Shown piece after piece: positions 23,444-33,949 of a stretch of 59,134 nt of DNA (the first letter of the stretch is position 1; each line of letters opens with the position of its first letter). Below the pieces are notes generated by a model. The model was not told the DNA's origin and did no database searches. It worked only from the letters and a program-made list of their open reading frames with translations. The position numbers and the translations under genes were made by a program. Source of the DNA: an uncultured Mycoplasmatales bacterium (lineage in GTDB: Bacteria > Bacillota_I > Bacilli_A > UBA3375); the NCBI GenBank assembly GCA_937936465.1, contig CALDDH010000001.1, positions 1 to 59,134 of the forward strand, given 5' to 3'.

Positions 23444-25537
23444 ATGCAAACTAATATCAGTAATTTGGTAAATGATGTATTGAATAATGGGAGAATGTTT
23501 TTAATTCCAGTATATCAAAGGAATTATTCATGGAGAGAGCAAGAGTGTAAAGTATTATTTGATGATATAATGGAAATATATAATGGTAATTATAAAAAGC
23601 ATTTTATTGGATCAGTAGTTTGGAAACCAGAAAATGGTAATTCAAATAATTTAAATATAATTGATGGTCAACAAAGAATCACAACAATGTTTTTAATATG
23701 TAAAGCCTTATTAGATATAAGTGATGATCAAAAGACAAATGATAAATTAAAAGGTATTTTAATTGATGATTACAAAGAAGTTAATAGATTAACTTTAATA
23801 AAATCAGATAATATTACATTTGAAAAAATTCTAAATAATAAATTAGATCAAATTGAAAATAAAAATAGTCGTGTTTATCAAAACTATCAATATTTTAAAA
23901 GAAGATTAATTGCAGAAAAAGTTAATTTTAGAGATTTCTTTTTAACATTAGATGAATTGCAAGTAATTAGAATTGAACTAGCACATGAAGATGATGCTCA
24001 AATTATTTTTGAATCAATTAATTCAACTGGTTTAAGTTTATCAATTGCTGATTTAATTAGGAACTTCTTACTAATGAATGAAAATTATGATCATCAAAAG
24101 TATTTATTTGAAACATATTGGTATCAATTTGAAGAAAAATTAGGACTTGAAAAATTAGTTATGTTCTTTGAACATTATTTAAATATAAAAACTAAAAAAA
24201 CAAATGTTAATCGCGCTAATATGTATACTATTTTTAAAGAGCATTATGTTACTAATAATTTTCAAACAGAAGTTATTTTAAAAGAATTTGAAAGATATAT
24301 TAAACAATATCAATTTTTAGTAAACCCTGAAATTGATTATCAATTAGAAGATATAAAATTATCGAAAAGATTAAATCAGTTAAAGCGTGAATTAATTACA
24401 TTAGATAATAATGTTGTAAACATGTTTCTAATGCAAATATTGTACAATCATCAAGAGGGTGATATAAATCAAGAAGAAGTAGTATATACTTTTGAACTAG
24501 TCTTAACTTATATATTTAGAAGGGGGATAGTAGGACTAGCAAATAGTAGTTTGCAAAAGGTATTCAGATATTTATATAATCAAGTTAATGATAATTTACA
24601 TAATTTTGGGTTCAATAAATCATTAAATTATGCATTAATAACTAGTAAAGATAATTCTGTTTCTAGGTTCCCAAGAAATGAAGAATTTTTTGATAGCTTA
24701 TCAACAAGAAATTTATATGGTAAATATAAAAAATTAAATTATTTGCTATCAAAACTTGAAAATTATAATAATAAAACTATTATAGACATAGAACAGTCTG
24801 AAATTACAATTGAACATATTATGCCACAAACATTAAATAAAGAATGGAAAGAACAGTTAGGTGAAAACTATAAACAATTACAAGAAGAAAATGTTAATGA
24901 TTTAGGCAATTTAACTTTAACTAGTTATAATTCTAAATTATCTAATAATTATTTTGATCGAAAAAAAGAAATATTAAATAGTGAAAGTCATTTAATGTTG
25001 AATGAATCTTTAAAAAATATTGATCAATGGACAGTTGCTGAAATTGAAAAAAGAGGAAAAGAACTTGCATCGATTGGATTAGAAATTTGGTCATATCCTG
25101 GAGTTGATCAAAATATATTACAAGAAGTTGAAAATAATAAGTATAATCAAATTACATTTGGGGAATTAATTAATAATTATATGTCAATTAAATTTATAAA
25201 AATGATTATAAATAATGATATTGATCAGATAATATATAAGATAAAAACTTTTAGAGATCTTTTCAGTGCAATAATAAGTTATGCATATGGATTAGACTCA
25301 ATAAAGTTTGAAGATCTATTTGTTGATAATATTGAATATCAAAGAACAAGATTAGGCAATAAGTTTTATATATTTTCTAAAGATAAATCTAAAGTTAATG
25401 AACCAAAATTATGTATTAATAATATTATATATTTTGCTGCTCATGGATCTGGACCTGATATATTAAAACAAAGTTTAGAAATACTTGAAGAGTATGATAT
25501 TGATCCAGAATCAATAACTTTTAAATATTATAAGTAA
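23444..25537 (+). CDS. DUF262/DUF1524 protein, GmrSD-like type IV restriction enzyme
   Basis: Single chain of 697 residues. The N-terminal DUF262 (GmrS-like) domain shows PVYQRNYSW and the nucleotide-motif IDGQQRITTMFL (DGQQR at 74-78), plus FESINSTGLSLS. The C-terminal DUF1524 (GmrD-like) domain has the His-Asn nuclease motif IEHIMPQTLNKEW (458 on), NDLGNLTLTSYNSKLS and a final RK. After about residue 560 comes an extra domain with AHGSGPD near its end, possibly for recognition. Such enzymes cut phage DNA carrying glucosylated or otherwise modified cytosine and need no methylase; none is nearby. A short hairpin stands just before GGGG and the ATG. Confidence 0.88.
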   Translation: MQTNISNLVNDVLNNGRMFLIPVYQRNYSWREQECKVLFDDIMEIYNGNYKKHFIGSVVWKPENGNSNNLNIIDGQQRITTMFLICKALLDISDDQKTNDKLKGILIDDYKEVNRLTLIKSDNITFEKILNNKLDQIENKNSRVYQNYQYFKRRLIAEKVNFRDFFLTLDELQVIRIELAHEDDAQIIFESINSTGLSLSIADLIRNFLLMNENYDHQKYLFETYWYQFEEKLGLEKLVMFFEHYLNIKTKKTNVNRANMYTIFKEHYVTNNFQTEVILKEFERYIKQYQFLVNPEIDYQLEDIKLSKRLNQLKRELITLDNNVVNMFLMQILYNHQEGDINQEEVVYTFELVLTYIFRRGIVGLANSSLQKVFRYLYNQVNDNLHNFGFNKSLNYALITSKDNSVSRFPRNEEFFDSLSTRNLYGKYKKLNYLLSKLENYNNKTIIDIEQSEITIEHIMPQTLNKEWKEQLGENYKQLQEENVNDLGNLTLTSYNSKLSNNYFDRKKEILNSESHLMLNESLKNIDQWTVAEIEKRGKELASIGLEIWSYPGVDQNILQEVENNKYNQITFGELINNYMSIKFIKMIINNDIDQIIYKIKTFRDLFSAIISYAYGLDSIKFEDLFVDNIEYQRTRLGNKFYIFSKDKSKVNEPKLCINNIIYFAAHGSGPDILKQSLEILEEYDIDPESITFKYYK

Positions 25538-25572
25538 AAAAAAGCTATCTCAAAATTGAGATAGTCTTTTTT
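25536..25572. terminator. Strong bidirectional terminator
   Basis: Nine-pair perfect stem CTATCTCAA/TTGAGATAG with a two-base loop (25545-25564), T run on the plus side (25566-25571) and A run on the other side. It serves the GmrSD-like gene and the convergent helicase gene. Confidence 0.9.
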
Positions 25573-25579
25573 ATTATTA

Positions 25580-27082
25580 TTATTTACTGTAATTGCTACT
25601 GCGGTTACTACGGTTTCCACCACCACTTTTGCTACGGTTTCCACCACTGTTGTTTCTATTTCTATTTCTATTATATGAACCATTTCCATTTGATCTATTT
25701 CTTGAATTAGAACCAGATCTAGAGTTAGAATTTGAACTGTTTTTTTCTTTACCTTTGTTAGCTTGTTCTTGTTGTTTAACAAATTCTTTTCTTTTTTTAA
25801 GAGATAATTCGGGATAATGAGTAGATAAAGTTGTTGCTAATAATAATCTTAAATCTTCAGGACTGAACATATCCACTGTTTGGAAGTATACATCTTCAAC
25901 TGTTTCATTTTTCATGTTAGTTTCCAATTTAGTATATAAAGCTGTTTGTAATCTTTCGATAATTTTTTCATCAGAAAGAGCTGACAACTTAGCTATTTTA
26001 CAATTTAATTTTTTTTCATAATATTTAAATGTTTTATCATATTCACGTGGTGATACTAATGTTATAGCTTCACCTTTTTCAGCTGATCCACGACCAGTTC
26101 TTCCGATACGGTGAATATAATATTCGATATCTTGAGGAAGTTCATAATTTATTACTAAATCAACATTATCAATGTCAATTCCACGTGCAACAACATCAGT
26201 TGCAACAATAATATCTGTTCTTCCATTTTTGAAGTTTGAAATAGTTTTTAATCTATTTGTTTGGTGTAAATCACCATGTATTTTTTCAATGCTATAGTTT
26301 AATGCAAATAAGAAATCAAAAATTTCATCTGCACGACGCTTTGTTGTTGTGAAAATAATTATTTTTTGTTCATGTTTAAAATCAATAATATTTTTCAACA
26401 TTTCATTTTTACGACTACTTTTAGCAACTGCATAAAATTGTTTAACTTTATCAACAGTTAATGATTTACTTGCAACTTTAATAACTTTTGGACTTCTTAA
26501 AAAGGTATCTGCTACAGACATAATCTTTTTAGACATTGTTGCTGAGAAGAATAATACTTGTTTATCACGAGGCATTTTTTTCTCTATTTTAATGATGTCA
26601 TCAATGAATCCCATATTTAACATTTCATCAACTTCATCTAATGAAAAGAATCGAATTTCATCTAATTTTATTTTTTTTCTCTCTATTAAGTCAATAACTC
26701 TACCAGGCGTTCCAATTATCATTTGTGGTTTTTGCTTTAATAGTTTCATTTGAGTTGTAATTGGATCACCTCCATATACACTAACAGATTTTAAATTTAA
26801 ATGTTTTGCTAATTTATTGAATTCATTATTTATTTGAACCGCTAATTCTCTAGTTGGTGCTAGAATTAGTGATTGCATATTATCGTTATCTTCTAATTGC
26901 TCAATTATTGGGATTAGAAATGCAAGTGTTTTTCCTGTTCCTGTTTGAGATTGAGCTAAAATATCTACTCCATTAACCGCGTCAGGTATTGCACTAGCTT
27001 GTATTTCAGTTGTTTCTTCAAAACCTAAGTCTTGAATTGCTTGATGTATTTCTTTCTTAATTTGTAAGTCTTTAAATTTCAT
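25580..27082 (-). CDS. cshA: DEAD-box RNA helicase (CshA-like)
   Basis: ATP-dependent RNA helicase of 500 residues, probably in RNA decay or cold adaptation. It has motif I QSQTGTGKT, Ia PTRELAVQ, GTPGRVIDL, motif II as DEVD rather than DEAD, SAT, TDVVARGIDI and HRIGRTGRG. A CshA-like dimer/CTD part follows, then a low-complexity tail of Ser, Asn, Arg and Gly (about 50 residues), an RNA-binding tail of RGG type. ATG 27082 is preferred to ATG 27088, because AAAGG is immediately adjacent to the first and correctly spaced for the second. The promoter carries an extended -10 on the minus strand. Confidence 0.93.
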   Translation of the reverse strand: MKFKDLQIKKEIHQAIQDLGFEETTEIQASAIPDAVNGVDILAQSQTGTGKTLAFLIPIIEQLEDNDNMQSLILAPTRELAVQINNEFNKLAKHLNLKSVSVYGGDPITTQMKLLKQKPQMIIGTPGRVIDLIERKKIKLDEIRFFSLDEVDEMLNMGFIDDIIKIEKKMPRDKQVLFFSATMSKKIMSVADTFLRSPKVIKVASKSLTVDKVKQFYAVAKSSRKNEMLKNIIDFKHEQKIIIFTTTKRRADEIFDFLFALNYSIEKIHGDLHQTNRLKTISNFKNGRTDIIVATDVVARGIDIDNVDLVINYELPQDIEYYIHRIGRTGRGSAEKGEAITLVSPREYDKTFKYYEKKLNCKIAKLSALSDEKIIERLQTALYTKLETNMKNETVEDVYFQTVDMFSPEDLRLLLATTLSTHYPELSLKKRKEFVKQQEQANKGKEKNSSNSNSRSGSNSRNRSNGNGSYNRNRNRNNSGGNRSKSGGGNRSNRSSNYSK

Positions 27083-27282
27083 TACCATCCTTTATTTAAC
27101 CACTTTAACATTATAACACAATCTTGCGTTTAATATTAAGAAATTGTGTAATCAAATTTTAATTTGCTATAATATAAATAAATAACTTTACGTTTATTTT
27201 ATTTATTTATCAATAAATATTAAATTTTAAAAGATATTAAAGTAATCAACTTGTTTTTACTTGTTGCAATAGAAAGGAAATA

Positions 27283-30200
27283 ATGAATAAAACAGAATCT
27301 TTATTTGAGCAAGTAGGTATAATATATGATCAAAATCAAAAAGTTGAACTACTGAAAGTTGATGTCAATATTAGTCAAAAAAAATGGAATGTTTATTTTG
27401 CTGCCAAATCTATTATTTCATCTGATTATTTTGAAGAAATAGAACATAAAATAAGATTATTTTTCAAAGGACAAGTAGAAAAAATTGATATTTACTTAAC
27501 TTGCATAAACCAAAGCTATGAAAATACAGATAAAGGTATTTTATTACATTATATGAATTACTTTAAAAAAGATAATATGAAGATTGATAATGTTTTTAAT
27601 TTAATTTCAATTAATGCAGATCTTGATGCAATTAATTTTGTTGTAAGTAATAAGTTTGAAGAAAATTTAGTTGATAACTCGGTTGATGAATTTAAAAAAG
27701 CTTTTAAGCGTATTGGTTTAGATACATTTAATTATAGTATAATTAAAACAGAAGAAAAAAAAGGTCTTGAACTAATGGAGAAAAAAGATTTTGAGCTAGA
27801 AGAACAAGTTAAAGAAAAGAAAATAACTACGTTATTTAAATTATGGGGTGATGATTTAACAAATAAAAAGATAATTAAAATTTCAGAAATTATCAATCCA
27901 GAAAATGTGCTTAAGCATGTAATAATTGAAGGAACTATCTATGATCTTGAAGTTAGAAAATTAAAGAATTCATCATTATTGACAATTATGATTTGTGATG
28001 ACTTTGGCTCAACTGTAATTTGTAAAACATTTACTGAGTATGGTGGAAAAGCTCCAACTAGAAGTCATTTGTTGAAAGTTGAAAATGGACAACGTGTTAA
28101 GTTATCAGGTAAGAAAAATTTTGATAAGTTTATTAATGATGAAATAATTGAAATTAATAGTATATCAGTTGTAAGTGAAGTTCCTGAAGATTTGCAAAGG
28201 TCTGATACATTTAAAGATAAAAGATTTGAATTACATTTGCACTCTAAGATGAGTAAAAACAATGGGATAAGCTCTGTTGATGATTATGCTAAATTAGCTA
28301 AACAATTTGGTCATAGTGGATTTGCTATTACAGATCATCATGGTGTTCAAGGTTTTGTTGAAGCAGAAAAAGTCAGTAAAAAATATGACTTGAAAATTGT
28401 TTATGGCGTGGAAGCGGTAATTGTAGAAGATTCAACAATTGTTTTTAATCAGCAAGATAGAAATATTGAGAGTGAAACATATACAGTTTTTGACTTGGAG
28501 ACAACAGGATTAAGTGCAAATAATAATCATATAATTGAAATTGGAGCTGTTAAATTAAAAGATAATGAAATTATCTCAAGATTTCAAACGTTTATTCAAA
28601 TTGATGAAAAAGTAAGTGACTTTACAACTCAACTAACGGGGATAACTAATGGTGATTTAAAAACAGGATTAACACTTAAAGTTGCCTTGGAAAAATTCAA
28701 AGAATACTCTGAGGATACAACTCTAGTTGCACATAATGCAATTTTTGATATGCAATTTTTAGCACGTAATTATGAAAAAGTATTAAATTATAATTTAGAT
28801 CAACCGGTCTTAGATACATTAGAATTATCTAAATTTTTAAATCCAGAAAAAACATATCATTCTTTAAAAATATTATCTAAACATTATGGTGTGGCTTTAG
28901 ATAGTAAATCACATCACCGAGCTGATTATGATGCAGAGAAATTAACTGATATCTTCTTGAAAATGAAAAAAGAAATTTTAGAAATAAATGTTACAACATT
29001 ATCTGAACTTAACTCTGCAAATAATATTAATAAAAAAAGAGGTAACCATTGTTTAATATATGTAAAAAACCAACAAGGACTAAGTGATCTTTATAAACTA
29101 ATTAGTGATGGTAATGTTAAGAATTTCTATTTAGAATCAAGAATTCTTAAAAGTGAATTAATTAAGTTAAGAGAAAATTTAATTGTTGTATCAACAGGAT
29201 GTCAACATAGTGCTGTAATAGATGCATTTTTAAATAAAAACCACCAAGGAATAATCGATACATATAACTTTTACGACTACATTGAAATTTTACCAACTGA
29301 GCAATTAATTGAACTTGTCAACAATGGAAGTTTTAAAAATATCGATCATATTAAAGAATTGTATGCTTTGATGATAAAATATGCCAAAAAAACAAATAAA
29401 CCTGTTTTAATTAACTCAAATGCACACTTTACTAATCCAAATTTATATACTTCAAAAGAAGTATTACTTGCTAAAGATTTTAAACCTGCTAAAGTTAAGA
29501 AAAATAAAGATGGAATTGAAGAGTTTATTGATATTAAGAGATTTACTAAATTAATAGAAGAAAAAAAAATCAAGATTAAAGATCAATATTTCAAAACAAC
29601 AGATGAAATGTATGCTAGTTTTGATTTCTTATCAGAAGTTCAAAAAGAAGAATACATTATAACTAATCCAAATTTATTACAAACATCAATAGATAAAATA
29701 CAAATTATTCCAACAGATTTATATACACCAGAAATAGAAGGTGTTGATGATAAATTAAGAGATATAGTTAATAAAATAGCCTGCGATAAATATGGTAATA
29801 ATATTCCAGAAATAATAACTAAAAGATTAAACAAAGAAATGAATAGTATCATTAAATATGGATTTAGTGTGATATATTATATTTCACATAAATTAGTTAA
29901 ATATTCACTTGATAATGGTTATTTAGTTGGGTCGCGTGGTTCTGTTGGATCATCACTAGTTGCTACATTTATGGAAATTACAGAAATCAACCCACTACCT
30001 CCTCATTATGTTTGTCCAAATTGCTATCAAGCTGATTTTATTGAAGATGGTAGTTATGGTTCAGGATTTGATTTGCCTAAAAAAGAATGCCCTAATTGTA
30101 AAAATCAAATGATTCGTGATGGTCATGATATTCCATTTGAAACTTTTTTAGGTTTTGAAGGGGATAAAGTACCAGATATTGATTTGAACTTTTCAGGTGA

Positions 30201-31626
30201 TTTTCAAAATAAAGCACATGAATACGTTAGAAGTAAAGATAAACTTGATGATCCAGAGTTGTTTGATTATACACACGCCTACCGTGCAGGTACAATTGGA
30301 ACGATTGCTGAAAAAACTGCTTTTGCTTATACGAAAAACTATTTTGATTTATTACAAAAATCACAAAGAAAAAGTGATATTAAATATTTAGCTAAAGGTC
30401 TTGAAGGAATTAAGCGAACAACTGGTCAACATCCTGGGGGAATAATTGTTATTCCGAGTCATCGTGACATCTACCAATTTACAGCAGTTGGATATCCGGC
30501 AGATGATCAAAAACAAAGTTGGCAAACAACCCATTTTGATTTTCATGCAATCCATGATAATTTATTAAAACTAGATATCTTAGGACATGATGACCCAACG
30601 ATGCTTAAAAAATTAAAAGATTTAACAGGAATCGATCCAAAGGATATTGATACTTCAGACCCACAAATTTTAGAGTTATTCTTATCAACTAAATCACTTG
30701 GTGTGGAACCTGAGCAAATTTTAAATGATGTAGGTACTTTAGGAATACCAGAATTTGGAACTGGATTTGTTATGGAAATGCTTAAAGATACAAAACCGAC
30801 TAAATTTAGTGATTTAGTGCAAATTTCTGGGCTTTCACATGGGACTGATGTTTGGCGTGGAAATGCCAAAGAGTTAATTGATGATGGTGTATGTGAACTT
30901 AAGGACTTGATTGGTTGTCGTGATGATATTATGGTTTATTTAATGTATCAAGGTATTGAATCATTATCAGCTTTTAATATAATGGAAAATGTTCGTAAAG
31001 GTCGTGGGTTATCTGATGATGACATAAAACTTATGAAAGTAAATAAAATTCCTGATTGGTATATTCAATCTTGCCAAAAGATAAAGTATATGTTCCCTAA
31101 GGCCCATGCGGCAGCATATGTTTTAATGGCATTAAGAATTGCATATTATAAAGTATATTACCCATTAGAGTATTATTCAGCATATTTTTCATCGCGTGTT
31201 GACGAATATGATACAGATAGCATGTTAAGAGGTAGTGAATCTTTAAAAAGTAAAGTTAATTTACTGGAAGAATTTGATCAAGATATGAGTGAAGTGAAAA
31301 GAAAGAATATGGTTAATAGTTTGAAGATGTCAATTGAAATGGTTGAAAGAGGGTACAAGTTTTTGAAATTTGATTTATATAACTCTGATGCATATCATTT
31401 TATCCCATCAAGTGATGGTAAAGGATTAATAATGCCATTTTTGATAATTGATGGTTTAGGAGAAAAAGAAGCATTAGAAATTATTAAACAAAGAGAAATA
31501 AAAGAATTCCAAACAAAAGAAGACTTTAAAATCAGAACTAAACTTAAGAAAAAAAGTTTTGAAAAATTAGAGTTATATAATGTTTTTGAAGATTTAGAAG
31601 AAGATAATCAAATTACATTGTTTTAA
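27283..31626 (+). CDS. polC: DNA polymerase III alpha subunit, PolC type
   Basis: Replicative polymerase of low-GC Gram-positives with built-in proofreading; 1447 residues. There is an N-terminal domain, an OB fold (about 205-300) and a PHP domain (ELHLHSKMSKNNG) split by the DEDDh exonuclease. The exonuclease motifs are FDLETTGLS near 400, HNAIFDMQFL and HHRADYDAE. Next come a zinc module (CPNC...CPNC), the palm PDIDLNFSGDFQ near 965, the FRAGTIGT-like YRAGTIGTIAEKT, and C-terminal helix-hairpin and tail. It has its own leader of about 100 bases with several AT hairpins. Confidence 0.97.
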   Translation: MNKTESLFEQVGIIYDQNQKVELLKVDVNISQKKWNVYFAAKSIISSDYFEEIEHKIRLFFKGQVEKIDIYLTCINQSYENTDKGILLHYMNYFKKDNMKIDNVFNLISINADLDAINFVVSNKFEENLVDNSVDEFKKAFKRIGLDTFNYSIIKTEEKKGLELMEKKDFELEEQVKEKKITTLFKLWGDDLTNKKIIKISEIINPENVLKHVIIEGTIYDLEVRKLKNSSLLTIMICDDFGSTVICKTFTEYGGKAPTRSHLLKVENGQRVKLSGKKNFDKFINDEIIEINSISVVSEVPEDLQRSDTFKDKRFELHLHSKMSKNNGISSVDDYAKLAKQFGHSGFAITDHHGVQGFVEAEKVSKKYDLKIVYGVEAVIVEDSTIVFNQQDRNIESETYTVFDLETTGLSANNNHIIEIGAVKLKDNEIISRFQTFIQIDEKVSDFTTQLTGITNGDLKTGLTLKVALEKFKEYSEDTTLVAHNAIFDMQFLARNYEKVLNYNLDQPVLDTLELSKFLNPEKTYHSLKILSKHYGVALDSKSHHRADYDAEKLTDIFLKMKKEILEINVTTLSELNSANNINKKRGNHCLIYVKNQQGLSDLYKLISDGNVKNFYLESRILKSELIKLRENLIVVSTGCQHSAVIDAFLNKNHQGIIDTYNFYDYIEILPTEQLIELVNNGSFKNIDHIKELYALMIKYAKKTNKPVLINSNAHFTNPNLYTSKEVLLAKDFKPAKVKKNKDGIEEFIDIKRFTKLIEEKKIKIKDQYFKTTDEMYASFDFLSEVQKEEYIITNPNLLQTSIDKIQIIPTDLYTPEIEGVDDKLRDIVNKIACDKYGNNIPEIITKRLNKEMNSIIKYGFSVIYYISHKLVKYSLDNGYLVGSRGSVGSSLVATFMEITEINPLPPHYVCPNCYQADFIEDGSYGSGFDLPKKECPNCKNQMIRDGHDIPFETFLGFEGDKVPDIDLNFSGDFQNKAHEYVRSKDKLDDPELFDYTHAYRAGTIGTIAEKTAFAYTKNYFDLLQKSQRKSDIKYLAKGLEGIKRTTGQHPGGIIVIPSHRDIYQFTAVGYPADDQKQSWQTTHFDFHAIHDNLLKLDILGHDDPTMLKKLKDLTGIDPKDIDTSDPQILELFLSTKSLGVEPEQILNDVGTLGIPEFGTGFVMEMLKDTKPTKFSDLVQISGLSHGTDVWRGNAKELIDDGVCELKDLIGCRDDIMVYLMYQGIESLSAFNIMENVRKGRGLSDDDIKLMKVNKIPDWYIQSCQKIKYMFPKAHAAAYVLMALRIAYYKVYYPLEYYSAYFSSRVDEYDTDSMLRGSESLKSKVNLLEEFDQDMSEVKRKNMVNSLKMSIEMVERGYKFLKFDLYNSDAYHFIPSSDGKGLIMPFLIIDGLGEKEALEIIKQREIKEFQTKEDFKIRTKLKKKSFEKLELYNVFEDLEEDNQITLF

Positions 31627-31638
31627 GAGAGGTAAAGA

Positions 31639-32115
31639 ATGAAAGATGCTATATACTTTGGAACCTTTGCACCTATGCACAAAGGACACCTTTATGTTAT
31701 TGATCAATTATTAAATAAATATCAGAAAATTTATATAGTTGTCAGTGGATATACAAATGATCGTGGTGATGATATTAATATTCCACTTGATTTAAGATAT
31801 AAAACAATTAAGAAGATGTTTGAAAAACAAAAAAGAATCAAAGTTATTATAATCAATGAAGATCAAATAACTAAATACCCAAATGGTTGGGATCAGTGGC
31901 TATGTTTGATAAGTGAGGAAGTAGATAATATAATTAATTATACTTTCATAACTTCAGAAGATAATTACCAAGAAGAGTTAAATATTAGAGGGTATAAAGT
32001 AGATAAATTTAATCGCCAAGATTTAATAATAAGTGGAACACAAATTAGAAGTAATCCAAGTTTATACTCAGATTATATTGCAGATTTATTTAAACCTTTC
32101 TTTGATAATGTTTGA
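31639..32115 (+). CDS. NadR-type nicotinamide-nucleotide adenylyltransferase
   Basis: Nucleotidyltransferase of 158 residues: GTFAPMHKGHLYVID is the HxGH-type ATP site, followed by VVSGYTNDRGDD, YPNGWDQWL, TFITSED and the C-terminal ISGTQIRSNP. The PNGW and ISGTxIRxNP motifs are those of the NMN adenylyltransferase domain of NadR. The C-terminal ribosylnicotinamide kinase domain of full NadR is absent. It would make NAD from NMN. It lies 12 bases after polC with GAGAGG before the ATG. Confidence 0.8.
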   Translation: MKDAIYFGTFAPMHKGHLYVIDQLLNKYQKIYIVVSGYTNDRGDDINIPLDLRYKTIKKMFEKQKRIKVIIINEDQITKYPNGWDQWLCLISEEVDNIINYTFITSEDNYQEELNIRGYKVDKFNRQDLIISGTQIRSNPSLYSDYIADLFKPFFDNV

Positions 32116-32243
32116 TAAAAGATTATAAACAAGATATAATATTAAATGTATGATAAAAATACTATCAAGTTCACAATATTAATTTTTAATAAGACTATGC
32201 TATTAATATAATAATAATTTGATTTATAAATTAAAGGAGTAAT

Positions 32244-33905
32244 ATGGATGTAAAATTTGAAGATGAAAGACAAACAGAAAAAGAAACAGAAAAGAAAAAA
32301 CCAACCCAAGGCCTTGGGTTAAACAAAACTATAAGTAAAGGTAATATAAGAAAGTTATTAATATTAGTTATTCCATTAATTGTTATTTATGCAATTTTTA
32401 GGATGCCAATTATTAATCCAATTTATGTAAGTGGATTTACATTCTTTTACTTTGTTTTTTCTTTAATAATTGTATTAGCAATTGGTAACTTTAAGTATGC
32501 TAAACATTTCTTAGTTGGGTATGTTATTGCATTGTTCTTAATTTTCCTAGCAACTACACCAATTTTTTGGTCTCAAAAATATTATGATTTAATTGGTGAT
32601 GTACCAACTGTTGATTATTATGAGGAAAAACCAAATATAGATGAAGAATTAATTCCTGTAGTTGATGAAGCTTTAGCGCAAAATTTAGGAGATAAAAAAC
32701 TAGGTGAAGATATTGGTTTAAGTTCTCAATTTGAAGCAGGTGAGTATTATTTTGTTAACACTGAAGAAGATTTAGCTTGGGTTGCACCATTAGAGCCAAC
32801 AAGTTTCTTTAAGTGGTTTCAAAATAGAGCTGGTTCTCCAGGGTATATATATGTATCAGCAACTGATCCTAATGATGTTAGATTAGTTCAAGATATAGAT
32901 GGTGAAGAACTGAACTTAAAATATACAAATAGATCATATTTCTTCTCAGATATACAAAGACATTTATATGTTAATGGATACTTTTCAAAAGGGTTAATGG
33001 ATTATTCATTTGAAATAGATGATCAAGGGAATCCATATTGGATTATTACTGAGTATAAACCCTCTTTTAATGTGTGGGCAGGTAATCAAGCTGAAAATAT
33101 TATTATAGTGGATGCTCAAACTGGTGAAATGCAAGAATATCCAGTTGATTCAGAAGATATTCCAAGTTGGGTTGAAAGAGTATGGCCTAAAGAAATGATT
33201 ATGGAACAAATAAGCTATTGGGGTGCATATGAAAATGGTTGGTTAAATACAAAACTTGCTCAAAAAGAAGTAATTCAACCGACTGAAGGTAATTCTTTTG
33301 TATTTATTGAAGGACAACCATATTTATACACTGGGTTAACTTCTATTCAAGGTGATGAATCAACTGTTGGATTTATCTTATCATCTGTTAAAGATAAAAG
33401 TACAACTTTCTATAAATTAACAGGTGCAACAGAAGTTGCAGCAATGTCAAGTGCTGAAGGGCAAGTTCAACAGTTTGAATATCAAGCAAGTTTTCCTATC
33501 CTATTAGATATTTATGGTAAGCCAACATATTTCATGACTTTAAAAGATAAACAAGGATTAATTAAACAATATGCATTTGTTTCAGTAGAAAATTATAATG
33601 TAGTTGGAATTGGTGATACAATTAGTAAAGCCCAAAGCGATTATTACACTAAATTAAAAGAAAATAATTCAATTGATAAAGATGCACAAGAAACAAATGA
33701 TGCAAGTGGTGTAATAGATAGGATAAACTATGTAGATGGAAACTACTTTATTAAATTAGAAGGTAGTCCAGAAATTTATATTACAGATAAAGATATATCA
33801 AATGATATTGTTTTAACTGAGTCTGGGGATAGTGTTAAATTAAGTTATATTGATTATAATGATAATTATAAAGAATTGACATCTTTTAATAATAGCACAA
33901 TTTAG
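32244..33905 (+). CDS. Membrane-anchored protein with large PepSY-like external domain
   Basis: Product of 553 residues. A charged cytosolic start (about 38 residues) is followed by three to four membrane helices (about 40-117) and then a long external region. That region has segments like AENIIIVDAQTGEMQEYPVD and SWVERVWPKEMIMEQISYWG, the rhythm of PepSY-type domains, and NFDP-free aromatic beta stretches. The architecture is that of a conserved Bacillota family whose function I do not know. It has its own promoter region (128-base gap) and AAAGGAG. Confidence 0.75.
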   Translation: MDVKFEDERQTEKETEKKKPTQGLGLNKTISKGNIRKLLILVIPLIVIYAIFRMPIINPIYVSGFTFFYFVFSLIIVLAIGNFKYAKHFLVGYVIALFLIFLATTPIFWSQKYYDLIGDVPTVDYYEEKPNIDEELIPVVDEALAQNLGDKKLGEDIGLSSQFEAGEYYFVNTEEDLAWVAPLEPTSFFKWFQNRAGSPGYIYVSATDPNDVRLVQDIDGEELNLKYTNRSYFFSDIQRHLYVNGYFSKGLMDYSFEIDDQGNPYWIITEYKPSFNVWAGNQAENIIIVDAQTGEMQEYPVDSEDIPSWVERVWPKEMIMEQISYWGAYENGWLNTKLAQKEVIQPTEGNSFVFIEGQPYLYTGLTSIQGDESTVGFILSSVKDKSTTFYKLTGATEVAAMSSAEGQVQQFEYQASFPILLDIYGKPTYFMTLKDKQGLIKQYAFVSVENYNVVGIGDTISKAQSDYYTKLKENNSIDKDAQETNDASGVIDRINYVDGNYFIKLEGSPEIYITDKDISNDIVLTESGDSVKLSYIDYNDNYKELTSFNNSTI

Positions 33906-33949
33906 TTAAATGTGTTATAATCTAATATATATATTTAAAGGGAGGTAAC

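Noticed and set aside
25593-25817. Leu/Pro/Phe-rich frame opposite the helicase tail
   Set aside because: It is the antisense shadow of the low-complexity Ser/Asn/Arg/Gly tail of the helicase.
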